From Deltaproteobacteria bacterium (GTDB lineage: Bacteria > Desulfobacterota > Desulfobacteria > Desulfobacterales > UBA11574), in contig JAFDCA010000365.1 in the NCBI GenBank assembly GCA_019313025.1, positions 1-7,265 of the forward strand: a stretch of DNA of 7,265 bases, given 5' to 3'. The translations under genes were made by a program, and so were the position numbers. The notes beneath the pieces were generated by a model. It searched no databases. It worked only from the letters and a program-made list of their open reading frames with translations, and was not told where the DNA came from. Numbering within the stretch: the first letter of the stretch is position 1; each line of letters starts with the position of its first letter. This document shows, one piece after another, positions 1 through 6,226 of this stretch.

Positions 1-105
1 AAAATCTTCATTTACTGATAGACACGAATTGATTTGATGGATTCGACTTATTGCGCCCGTTGAATTTCGTATTTTTTCAATATAACAACGATTTAACCAT
101 TTCAC

Positions 106-135
106 ATAAGCTGAACCTTAGTCCAGCTTATTTTT
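106..135. terminator. Stem-loop over the 3' end of the transglycosylase gene
   Basis: ATAAGCTG (106-113) pairs perfectly with CAGCTTAT (124-131) across a 10-nt loop. On the plus strand the stem runs into TTTTT (131-135), so it has intrinsic-terminator form for transcription entering from the left edge. The TAA stop of the minus-strand transglycosylase gene (118-120) lies in the loop. Read in that gene's own direction no T-run follows the stem, so there it is more likely a 3'-end stabilising or weak termination structure. Confidence 0.6.
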
Positions 136-1221
136 GGGATAGATAATCAGGCGGTCTCCCGGATGAATCGGCTCGTTCAGATCAAGACGGTTCCAGATAA
201 TAAGAACCGCCAGGGGCACATCGAATTTCTCGGCAATGGATGACAGATTATCCCCCTCTTTAATGATGTAGATCCGGTCCGTCCGCTTTTCCTCATATTC
301 CTTGACCAGTTTCTTATAACGCGGATTGAATCCTTTATTTGAACCTCTTGGAATCAGAATCGAATGGGTGCCTTCGGAGAGATAGTGTCCCCGAATTTCA
401 GGATTGAGGTCTTTGATGATCTTAAAGTCCGTTTTAGCCGCCTTTGCAACAAGGCTCAGCGGAATTTCCTGAAAACAGTCGATGCTGATTCGATCGAATT
501 CAAGGGGCGGATAATAATCCGCATCCGTGAGATAAAAACCGAACCGATCGGGTTCCGAAAGAATCAGCTTGGCCGAAAGAATACGAAATATGAATCGCTG
601 GGTTTCAAGGGGTAAATAGAGGCGGTAATAATCCCGGGTGTGTTGTACCATGATTTCGGCTTCCAGCCCTTCTTCACCCATGTTGTAGGCAGCGGCTGAC
701 AGCGTCCAGGATCCCAAGAGGTCATGAAGGACCTTTAAATGGGCGATTGCCGCCCGGGTGGAGGCAAATAGGCTTCTTCTCTCATCCATGGCATCGTCAA
801 CGATCAAGCCGTAATTGCGTGCTGTCGCAGGCAGAATCTGCCAGAATCCAATGGCTCCCTTTTTAGATCCGGCATGGGGGAGAAGGGCGCTTTCGGCAAT
901 GGCCATGTATTTGAGGTCTTCGGGCATGTCGTTTTCCTTCAACATTTTTTCAATATAGGGCAAATATCGGCGGGAGCGCTTTAACCAGAGAATCACCTGG
1001 GGCCGATCTCCCAGAGACAGCAAAAGCTCCTTTTCCAGCCGTTCCAGAACATCCTGATTTTCAATCGGAACCCGTTCTCCGCAAAAGGAAAGAGTCTCCA
1101 TGTTTTTAACATAAGTCAGCAAAGATGGAAGATTCAGGGGATTGGATGAAGCAGCAAACGTTTCAATGGTCATAACCGTTGCCATTGCCAAGATCAAAAT
1201 GGTCATTTTTTTCATAAACAT
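118..1221 (-). CDS. MltD-like lytic murein transglycosylase with C-terminal LysM domain
   Basis: Predicted periplasmic enzyme that cleaves the MurNAc-GlcNAc bond of peptidoglycan to 1,6-anhydro products. Numbering here is from an upstream ATG at 1287. The SLT domain spans about 100-215: catalytic Glu132 in AIAESALLP, the GxxGFWQILPATA motif near 144-156 and the AAAYNMGEEG motif near 198-207. Residues 265-314 look like the degenerate LysM-like segment common after SLT in this family. A clear LysM domain follows at about 338-385 (YIIKEGDNLSSIAEKF ... IHPGDRLIIYP) and would bind glycan strands. I prefer the start at 1221 (or ATG 1215): it gives a normal signal peptide (MFMKKMTILILAMATVMT) with cleavage near TFA-AS. 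The 1287 start would add a 22-residue charged extension. There is no lipobox cysteine, unlike E. coli MltD. The gene is transcribed away from the riboswitch unit and appears monocistronic. Confidence 0.9.
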   Translation of the reverse strand: MFMKKMTILILAMATVMTIETFAASSNPLNLPSLLTYVKNMETLSFCGERVPIENQDVLERLEKELLLSLGDRPQVILWLKRSRRYLPYIEKMLKENDMPEDLKYMAIAESALLPHAGSKKGAIGFWQILPATARNYGLIVDDAMDERRSLFASTRAAIAHLKVLHDLLGSWTLSAAAYNMGEEGLEAEIMVQHTRDYYRLYLPLETQRFIFRILSAKLILSEPDRFGFYLTDADYYPPLEFDRISIDCFQEIPLSLVAKAAKTDFKIIKDLNPEIRGHYLSEGTHSILIPRGSNKGFNPRYKKLVKEYEEKRTDRIYIIKEGDNLSSIAEKFDVPLAVLIIWNRLDLNEPIHPGDRLIIYPKNKLD

Positions 1222-1508
1222 GTCCGTCTTTCTCAGAAAATAGACTTTTAGCCAATAATCCTTGTAATACCTGTTAAACTTCCTCATTCAAACGAAATAC
1301 TCCGAGGCAAGCACTCGAAATGTTTTATCAGCAAATCACTTAATCCATGGAAAGTCAAATCGACCCTGATAATTTTACAAATGATTACGGTGTGTGTAAC
1401 CCTTAAATACATAAAAAAATCGTATGTCATCGTTTATATATAAGATATTCAAAAGTCGCCTCGTGATCGGCAGACAACGGGCCATTAGGGTGCCAGTTGC
1501 TATAAAAC

Positions 1509-1537
1509 TTGACTTCTTCATTAAATTGTTCTATTAT
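1509..1537 (+). promoter_or_regulatory. Sigma70-type promoter of the riboswitch-controlled operon
   Basis: The -35 TTGACT (1509-1514) and -10 TATTAT (1532-1537) are separated by exactly 17 bp. Transcription would begin near 1544, about 20 nt before the riboswitch aptamer, which is where a leader promoter is expected. A second, weaker match, TTGTTC (1526-1531) to TATAAG (1549-1554), also with 17-bp spacing, arises because the -10 region is part of a tandem repeat. No mapping data support either site. Confidence 0.6.
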
Positions 1538-1563
1538 AAGGGTGAAAATATAAGGGTGAAAAT
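1536..1563 (+). repeat. Perfect 14-bp tandem duplication over the promoter and start site
   Basis: ATAAGGGTGAAAAT occurs twice back to back (1536-1549 and 1550-1563). Copy 1 begins inside the -10 box and copy 2 ends just before the aptamer P1 stem. It may be a replication-slippage duplication that created an extra -10-like sequence, or a pair of binding sites. Confidence 0.8.
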
Positions 1564-1566
1564 TTA

Positions 1567-1658
1567 TACTAGCGAAAGGGCAAAGCTGTCGAAAGGCAGT
1601 GACGCAAAGCCACGGGTCAAAAGCTCCAAGGGCCATGATAGCCGGGCTACCGAAGGTA
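1567..1658 (+). ncRNA. Cyclic di-GMP-I riboswitch aptamer (GEMM-I)
   Basis: All the hallmarks of the GEMM-I class are visible. P1 closes with TACT (1567-1570) and GGTA (1655-1658). The AGGGCAAA block (1577-1584) precedes a hairpin, GCTGTC / GGCAGT, capped by a GAAA tetraloop (1591-1594). GACGCAAAGCC (1601-1611) follows. The last arm has AGCC (1608-1611) pairing with GGCT (1645-1648), CGG with CCG (1613-1615 / 1642-1644), and the internal loop around ATGATAG (1635-1641) where the tetraloop docks. GGGCTACCG closes the core. By alignment with the Vc2 aptamer, G20 corresponds to G1579 and A47 to A1606. Having G rather than A at position 20 predicts c-di-GMP, not the 3',3'-cGAMP bound by GEMM-Ib of Geobacter. 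It lies 100 nt upstream of the membrane protein gene it should control. Confidence 0.93.
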
Positions 1659-1704
1659 CCAGCAGACGCCTTGATACAATTGGGTACTAGGGCGTTTTCT
1701 ATTT
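1655..1704 (+). terminator. Riboswitch expression platform: antiterminator and intrinsic terminator
   Basis: Two crossed, mutually exclusive stems follow the aptamer. The antiterminator pairs GGTACC (1655-1660) with GGTACT (1683-1688), six pairs including one G-T. The terminator pairs AGACGCCTTG (1664-1673) with TAGGGCGTTT (1688-1697), ten pairs including three G-T wobbles. A T-rich tract, TTTTctaTTTT, runs from 1695 to 1704. GGTA is also the 3' strand of aptamer P1, and the antiterminator's ACT end copies the 5' strand of P1 (TACT). Ligand-stabilised P1 should therefore block the antiterminator and favour termination, which means an OFF switch. The pairings are seen; the direction is inferred. 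Confidence 0.7.
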
Positions 1705-1720
1705 TCAGAAGTATGAGCTG

Positions 1721-1755
1721 ACCTCCCGTGGTGTATTAACCGAAAACAGGGAGGT
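1721..1755 (+). promoter_or_regulatory. Hairpin sequestering the Shine-Dalgarno of the membrane protein gene
   Basis: ACCTCCC (1721-1727) is the exact complement of GGGAGGT (1749-1755), which contains the near-ideal ribosome binding site located 5 nt before the ATG at 1761. The loop holds a small inner stem, GGT (1730-1732) with ACC (1739-1741). If formed, the hairpin would hide the ribosome binding site, adding a translational layer downstream of the terminator. Confidence 0.65.
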
Positions 1756-1760
1756 GTCCT

Positions 1761-3254
1761 ATGACAACCACCGGATTTTTACCAACGATTACCGCAAGCC
1801 CCTTTCTTTCCGCCATTATATGGATCATTTTAATTCTTACAGCCATGTATTTGGCGCGTAAACCGTTTCATCGTTGCATGGTGTCTTTTAGCCTGATCGT
1901 TCGAAATAGTCTGCGGCTTTTTGCTGCGTCGGTCAAACTGGCTGAAAAACGACTGAACGATCGCAACCGGGATGTGTTGATCAGTGCCGGTCGACAACAT
2001 GCCGAACGTTGTGTGGAAAGGGAATTTGAACGCATCAGTACTGCGGTACAGCGAGACTTGGAGGGGTATCCTCAGGTTCAACGCCAGCTGAACGAGAACA
2101 TCGTCAAATTGGACGAGGACCACAGCAAAAGCGTCGAAATTCCTCATGCGCTGCCTGACTGGGTCAAGGTCATCAAAGCGATTGCGAGTATTCGACCCAG
2201 CAGTGACCCAATCGTGGGCAATATGCTGGAAGACATTCATCAGACCTTATCCGAACAGCACACAAAAGCGCTGGAACAGCACCGAGTGGATGCTTCTAAG
2301 CGTCATGCGATTCTCAATCGAATGCTGCCCCTATTGCGCAGCATAAAAAAGACCCTCGGCGGTTTGAATAAATCCTTGTCTGATTTGAATTTTCGGGCCA
2401 AAAGGATCGATCGATACATGGACAACTATGAAGAGATCCGCGAACAGACCGACACGGCCCTGCGAACCCTTCATTCATCCTCGATGACCCAGTTTTTTAT
2501 TTCCGGCGCGGTTCTTCTGATCGCTCTCGGCGGGGCCATAATTAATTTTAACCTCATCGCTTTGCCAATGTCCGAAATGGTGGGCGGTGCCAGTTACATA
2601 GGCCCCTACAAGACGTCAGATATCGCCGGTTTGGTCATCATCTGCCTCGAGATATGTACCGGTATCTTTTTGATGGAGTCCCTGCGAATAACCCGATTGT
2701 TTCCCATCATCGGCAGCATGGACGATCGTATGCGTATGATGCTGTTTTGGATCGCTTTGAGTCTCCTGGCTATTTTGGCCGGTGTGGAATCAGCTCTGGC
2801 TTTTATGCGAGACCGCATTGCAGGCGACATGGAGGCATTGCGTCAGAGTCTGGCGGGTGTAACACCCAGTTCCGTGGCCGGCAGTGTCATCCCGACAGTC
2901 GGACAGATGGTGATGGGCTTTATATTGCCGTTTATTCTTACTTTTGTGGCCATACCTTTGGAATCCTTTGTGGCCTCTTCCCGAACCATACTGGGCCTCG
3001 TCACGGCATGGATGTTGCGTTCCTTGGCTTTTGCATTGCGACTGATCGGTCATCTCGGGTATTACACCGGACGGTTGATGATAAACCTTTACGATCTGGT
3101 TATTTTTCCGGCGCTTTGGCTGGAGGGCGTTGTAACCCAACACCTGTTTCGGACTCAAACCAACGACAAGGCCGCAGATAAGGAAAAGACCACCGGCTCT
3201 AAGAGCATGCCTGTTGTGGATACAATGGCCGAGAACAAGGAGATGGCAAAATGA
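1761..3254 (+). CDS. Polytopic inner-membrane protein with large helical cytoplasmic domain, c-di-GMP riboswitch-controlled, unknown function
   Basis: 497 residues; I do not recognise the family. A hydrophobic helix at about 16-32 is followed by RKPFHR, so the next part is probably cytoplasmic. Residues 33-243 are charged and mostly helical, with coiled-coil-like stretches near 85-118 and 190-240. Further membrane segments are seen at about 245-268, 287-306, 326-346 and 380-402, with probable ones near 408-428 and 440-456. A loop at 347-378 (DRIAGDMEALRQSLAG and beyond) would face the periplasm, and the C-terminal 35 residues are hydrophilic and lysine-rich. The ATG at 1761 has a strong AGGGAGGT ribosome binding site, which lies inside a hairpin. 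The stop overlaps the VWA lipoprotein start by ATGA, so the two are probably translationally coupled and may form one complex. No enzymatic motif was seen. Confidence 0.88.
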   Translation: MTTTGFLPTITASPFLSAIIWIILILTAMYLARKPFHRCMVSFSLIVRNSLRLFAASVKLAEKRLNDRNRDVLISAGRQHAERCVEREFERISTAVQRDLEGYPQVQRQLNENIVKLDEDHSKSVEIPHALPDWVKVIKAIASIRPSSDPIVGNMLEDIHQTLSEQHTKALEQHRVDASKRHAILNRMLPLLRSIKKTLGGLNKSLSDLNFRAKRIDRYMDNYEEIREQTDTALRTLHSSSMTQFFISGAVLLIALGGAIINFNLIALPMSEMVGGASYIGPYKTSDIAGLVIICLEICTGIFLMESLRITRLFPIIGSMDDRMRMMLFWIALSLLAILAGVESALAFMRDRIAGDMEALRQSLAGVTPSSVAGSVIPTVGQMVMGFILPFILTFVAIPLESFVASSRTILGLVTAWMLRSLAFALRLIGHLGYYTGRLMINLYDLVIFPALWLEGVVTQHLFRTQTNDKAADKEKTTGSKSMPVVDTMAENKEMAK

Positions 3255-3901
3255 AATTTTTTAGAATTTGGCTTATCGGTTTCTTAATTCTTTTGACCGG
3301 CTGTTCACAGCAATCGAACCGTTCAAAAGGGGTCTACATGCTGCTGGATACATCGGGAACCTACGCTGTGGAGTTGAAGAAAGCCCGTTTAATCATCAAT
3401 TATCTCCTGGGTACGCTACAGCCAGGAGACACCATGGCAGTGGGACGTATCGATACCGGCAGTTTCAGTGAAAAAGACATTATCGCCAAGGTCACGTTTG
3501 ATGTACGGCCATCGGCGGCCAATAACCAGAAGCGCGCTTTTCAAAACAGCGTCAATACTTTTGTAACGGGCGTTCGACAAAGCAGCTACACCGATATTTC
3601 CGGCGGCATGCTCCAGGCCATTGAGTATCTGAACGAATCCGGATCGGGCCATAAATACATTTTGATATTTTCGGATCTTAAGGAAGAATTGGCCGCGGGG
3701 TATGTGAGGGATGTTCCGTTCGAGCTGTCCGGATTCCATATCATCGCTTTGAACGTGACCAAACTGCGTGCCGACAATCAGGATCCGAAGAAATACTTGG
3801 CCCGTGTGGAGAAGTGGCGGGAAAAGACCGAAAAAGGCGGGGGCTCGTGGCGGGTAATCAATGACCTGGAACGGCTGGATAACATTCTGGCAAAGGGATA
3901 G
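3251..3901 (+). CDS. VWA-domain lipoprotein, second gene of the c-di-GMP-controlled operon
   Basis: 216 residues. The signal peptide ends in a lipobox, LLTGC, giving a lipidated Cys18; the next residue is Ser, so outer-membrane sorting is plausible. The mature part is a minimal von Willebrand factor A fold. A hydrophobic strand, VYMLLDTSGT, carries a MIDAS-type metal site (D33, S35, T37). Thr114 in SSYTDISGG and Asp142 in YILIFSDLKEE match the other MIDAS positions, and FHIIALNVT (162-170) is a further core strand. VWA domains bind protein partners through a divalent metal, so a protein-binding role is likely. Thr replaces the second Ser of the usual DxSxS, which is tolerated in the family. 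AAGGAG (3237-3242) lies 8 nt before the ATG, inside the end of the preceding gene, and start and stop overlap (ATGA). The natural partner is the upstream membrane protein. Confidence 0.85.
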   Translation: MKFFRIWLIGFLILLTGCSQQSNRSKGVYMLLDTSGTYAVELKKARLIINYLLGTLQPGDTMAVGRIDTGSFSEKDIIAKVTFDVRPSAANNQKRAFQNSVNTFVTGVRQSSYTDISGGMLQAIEYLNESGSGHKYILIFSDLKEELAAGYVRDVPFELSGFHIIALNVTKLRADNQDPKKYLARVEKWREKTEKGGGSWRVINDLERLDNILAKG

Positions 3902-3919
3902 GAAGGCTTTGAAGTAAAA

Positions 3920-3966
3920 CCGAGATGTCGATGCAGCAGGGTGGGGAATAACAGCGCTGCTCTCGG
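3920..3966. terminator. Possible bidirectional terminator between convergent genes
   Basis: CCGAGA (3920-3925) pairs with TCTCGG (3961-3966), and GCAGC (3933-3937) with GCTGC (3956-3960). A 7-nt bulge (3926-3932) interrupts the left side. Read on the minus strand the stem is followed by TTTTACTT, so it may end the glycine-zipper lipoprotein transcript. On the plus strand a T-rich stretch appears only at 3985-3989. It sits where a terminator is needed, between the two convergent stop codons. Confidence 0.4.
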
Positions 3967-4001
3967 CAGATTGTGAAATGATTATTTTTCGAATACTCAC
4001 T

Positions 4002-4592
4002 TTATCTGCGATGACGACCGCGATGATAGGCGTACGGACGATACCGGTAATGATGATGCTTATAATGCCCATGGTAATATGTCCGACCATAGTAAAAAGA
4101 AAAATGAGGCACAAAGGGCCATCCCCACCATCCGTAGTAATAGGCAGGGGGCGGTGGAGTCGGATAATACCGGACAACCGGAGGCGGGGAAGTGCAGACC
4201 TCTTCAACGGTTTCCTTTAACAACTTTCCATCCTCCCAGATTCGCTTTCGAACTTGCCGACAATCGGCGTCGTTCGGCCCCTCAGGAATGGCTTCAACGG
4301 CATGTCCGTCTTTATCATAGTAAATCACAGGCTTGCCATACAGGGCGGCGTCTCTGGCCGCCTGATAATCCTGATCGACGGCATTGCCCACAAGGGCACC
4401 GATAATGGTTCCTGCGGCCAGCCCGATGAGGGTACCCTGGGTATTGCCCCCGATGGCCTGGCCGATGAGGGCGCCCATTCCGGCACCAGTTAAAGCCCCT
4501 GCCTGGGTATTGTATCGATCCGGAGGGTGGTGGGCGCATGAGACAAGCAAAAAAGATAAAATAAGTGTTAATATAACCATATGATATTTCAT
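4002..4592 (-). CDS. Glycine-zipper lipoprotein (17-kDa surface antigen-like)
   Basis: 196 residues from the ATG at 4592, chosen because AAGGA lies 7 nt upstream and it gives a clean lipoprotein signal (MKYHMVILTLILSFLLVSC, lipid Cys19). An ATG at 4670 would only add a poor 26-residue leader. Residues 31-71 form a glycine zipper of repeated GxxxG steps (GALTGAGMGALIGQAIGG ... GTIIGALVGN), typical of the glycine-zipper 2TM / Rickettsia 17-kDa antigen families of the outer membrane. Cys111 and Cys133 bracket a charged segment like the family's C-terminal domain and may form a disulfide. The tail (about 136-196) is low in complexity: Pro-rich, then Tyr, His and Arg-rich, a possible metal- or surface-binding tail. 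A weak promoter candidate on the minus strand is TTGCAA (4640-4635) and TACTAA (4618-4613). Confidence 0.85.
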   Translation of the reverse strand: MKYHMVILTLILSFLLVSCAHHPPDRYNTQAGALTGAGMGALIGQAIGGNTQGTLIGLAAGTIIGALVGNAVDQDYQAARDAALYGKPVIYYDKDGHAVEAIPEGPNDADCRQVRKRIWEDGKLLKETVEEVCTSPPPVVRYYPTPPPPAYYYGWWGWPFVPHFSFYYGRTYYHGHYKHHHYRYRPYAYHRGRHRR

Positions 4593-4755
4593 CAGTAAAT
4601 CCTTGTTTTGTGTTAGTACAATGGTCATTCTCTGTTGCAAAATCCTTTTTATCACGCTTCTTTGTTTCACACGCTTTTTTTCATTTAGACGATCAGGGGC
4701 AGAAATAGTTTACAGCGCTTAAAACTATCCTGTAATTTGTAGAGACCTTTGAAAA

Positions 4756-5205
4756 ATGTTCAATGCAGTAATATTAATAATAGTGATCTTTGTATCTACA
4801 CCCACTTCCTTCGCAGCCATATGGAATATGAATGCAGATGCGTTGACTTCATCAATGAGCGCTTTTACTGTACAATTCAAGGATGTTGACAATAATAATA
4901 CAGTATCGTACTTAGACGTTGTTTGGTTTTCAGGTGTGACGTGGCACTCATCCTCCGGCGATGTTTTTTTCAATCAGATAATCTTTTGTCCCGATAGAAC
5001 GATCGACGTTGGTTTAACTCTGACAAATTCGTCATCAGGAGTTCAGCTTTATTGGGGATTCAGTGGTTCTTATCCTATATATCCAGGTGATACTGATGTG
5101 TGGGCTTACGATGCTACGCCGCAGGTTCCTATCCCCGCCGCAGTTTGGCTCCTCGGCTCCGGCCTCATCGGTATTGTAGGAGTTCGGAGAAAGTTCAGGA
5201 AATAA
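4756..5205 (+). CDS. Small secreted protein with VPIPA-type (PEP-CTERM-like) sorting signal
   Basis: 149 residues. The N-terminal signal peptide is hydrophobic (about 3-20), with cleavage near TSFA-A. The mature part (about 21-120) is Ser/Thr/Asn-rich with many aromatic residues and probably beta-structured; I see no enzymatic motif. The C-terminus has the three parts of an exosortase signal: VPIPAA (124-129), a single hydrophobic helix (VWLLGSGLIGIVGV), and the basic tail RRKFRK. This matches the VPLPA/PEP-CTERM type, in which exosortase/EpsH processes the protein for export to an exopolysaccharide-associated surface. No exosortase lies in this window. The start is the first ATG in frame, but no good Shine-Dalgarno precedes it, so the start is less certain than the rest. 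The gene stands alone, with a terminator 26 nt after the stop. Confidence 0.85.
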   Translation: MFNAVILIIVIFVSTPTSFAAIWNMNADALTSSMSAFTVQFKDVDNNNTVSYLDVVWFSGVTWHSSSGDVFFNQIIFCPDRTIDVGLTLTNSSSGVQLYWGFSGSYPIYPGDTDVWAYDATPQVPIPAAVWLLGSGLIGIVGVRRKFRK

Positions 5206-5230
5206 AATTTACCCACCGTTAGTCGATAAC

Positions 5231-5261
5231 CAAGGCAGGGTCATTTAGCCTTGCTTTTTTT
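5231..5261 (+). terminator. Intrinsic terminator after the VPIPA-CTERM gene
   Basis: CAAGGC (5231-5236) pairs with GCCTTG (5248-5253) across an 11-nt loop. It is followed by C and seven T residues (5255-5261). Confidence 0.88.
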
Positions 5262-5552
5262 ATTGCCTGCCGTTTAAATATTTGCTCCATATCTTTGGAG
5301 TCCTTATCTTAATTCGATCCGTAATTGGTCACATGACATTTTGGGGTCATTTTAACTGGGGTTTAACTTGTTTTTTAAAAGATGTGAGGTTAAAAGCAGA
5401 AAGTGCGCATGTGGCATTCAATTTTCACATAACACACTGTGGTATGTTTAAGACATAAATATAACTCGTTGAATTTAAATTATAATTATGATAAAAGGGG
5501 ATGCATTTTTTCTTTTGACGACGATCCTACCGGAATTTTAAAGGAAAAGAGT

Positions 5553-5897
5553 TTGAAAAAAAACACGCTCAAATATTTCATTAATGTCCTGCTCTTTATC
5601 GACATGACGTCCATATCGGTGTTGGGTTTTCTTTTGGGATTCGTGATTCCAAAAGGACAAGGCCACTATTCGCAAAAATATTTTTTAGGACTGCACCGTC
5701 ATGACTGGGCGGACATACATCTTTATCTGGCACTTTTACTAATGCCGTTGTTGTTCTTTCACATCTGGTTTAACTGGACATGGGTCATACAATCCACCAA
5801 ACGTTACTTTGGAAGTTCTTGGAAGAATTTCCTCTGGGCGATTTCTTTTGCCTGGATCATTGTGCTGATGGTTGGATGGTTTGGGATAAAATTTTAA
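5553..5897 (+). CDS. DUF4405-type small membrane protein (three helices, conserved histidines)
   Basis: About 114 residues from TTG 5553. The pattern matches DUF4405 proteins: a first membrane helix (about 7-32), then FLGLHRHDWADIHLYLALL, a second helix ending in the HIWFNWTWV motif, and a third helix at about 93-112. His48, His50, His56 and His70 are well placed for haem or metal binding; the family resembles cytochrome b-type membrane subunits, but its function is not established. I prefer TTG because GGA lies 7 nt upstream and the segment before it is AT-rich and unlike a membrane protein N-terminus. An in-frame GTG at 5439 would add 38 residues. A consensus TATAAT (5481-5486) between the two starts, without a good -35, fits the later start. 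It appears to be a single-gene unit. Confidence 0.8.
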   Translation: MKKNTLKYFINVLLFIDMTSISVLGFLLGFVIPKGQGHYSQKYFLGLHRHDWADIHLYLALLLMPLLFFHIWFNWTWVIQSTKRYFGSSWKNFLWAISFAWIIVLMVGWFGIKF

Positions 5898-6226
5898 AGT
5901 GCTTCGCCTTTTGATCATGAGGGAGAAATCATTTTAATCTTTTAATGAGTGTTTCGAAAGTGTATCACAGAGATCAAATCATCTCAATATTCCGAAAAAT
6001 ATCAAATCTAAGAGGGAATCGATATATTTAAAACGATCTCAACTTTATATTTAGAGATGGAATTTGATGTATCAAATTGTTTAAAATGTAATACTGGCGG
6101 ATGATCTTATATTTATAATGAATTAGAACGGGTCGATAATATATGTCTGATTCTTGGAGATGTGTCTTTGCCCTCCCTAACGTTATGCCGATGAAAATCA
6201 AGTTGAAACTGGATTAATATAAGCCA
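5898..6226. other. Gene-free AT-rich intergenic region
   Basis: 329 bases with no convincing coding sequence; the longest small ORF checked (about 27 codons from 5945) has no ribosome binding site and no recognisable product. ATCAAAT occurs three times (near 5974, 6000 and 6071). GAGAT/ATCTC inverted pairs occur near 5971-5986 and 6038-6056. A consensus TATAAT (6114-6119) lies about 108 nt before the lipoprotein start but has no good -35 at the right distance. Confidence 0.6.
6061..6078. repeat. 18-bp perfect palindrome, possible operator
   Basis: AATTTGAT GT ATCAAATT is an exact inverted repeat of 8-bp arms with a 2-bp spacer. It lies about 36 bp upstream of the TATAAT at 6114-6119, i.e. 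where an activator-type site would be. AT-rich chance is possible in this composition. Confidence 0.55.

Noticed and set aside
1536..1563. Short tandem repeat as a CRISPR remnant
   Set aside because: Only two 14-bp copies, directly adjacent with no spacer and no cas gene.
1567..1658. GEMM-Ib (3',3'-cGAMP) riboswitch, as found in Geobacter
   Set aside because: The position equivalent to G20 of Vc2 is G (1579), not the A associated with cGAMP selectivity, so c-di-GMP is the better call.
1424..1690. 88-residue plus-strand open frame before the membrane protein gene
   Set aside because: It runs through the promoter, the tandem repeat and the whole c-di-GMP aptamer; the sequence is explained by RNA structure and the translation has no recognisable domain.
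2654..3181. 175-residue plus-strand open frame inside the membrane protein gene
   Set aside because: Out-of-frame shadow of a gene that has hydrophobic segments, coupling and a strong ribosome binding site in its own frame.
3416..4207. 263-residue minus-strand open frame
   Set aside because: It is antisense to the VWA lipoprotein gene and overlaps the end of the glycine-zipper gene; its translation is a shadow without a plausible domain or ribosome binding site.
5283..5300. CTCCA/TGGAG hairpin after the VPIPA-CTERM terminator
   Set aside because: Only five pairs and no T-run; within what is expected by chance, and a good terminator already precedes it.
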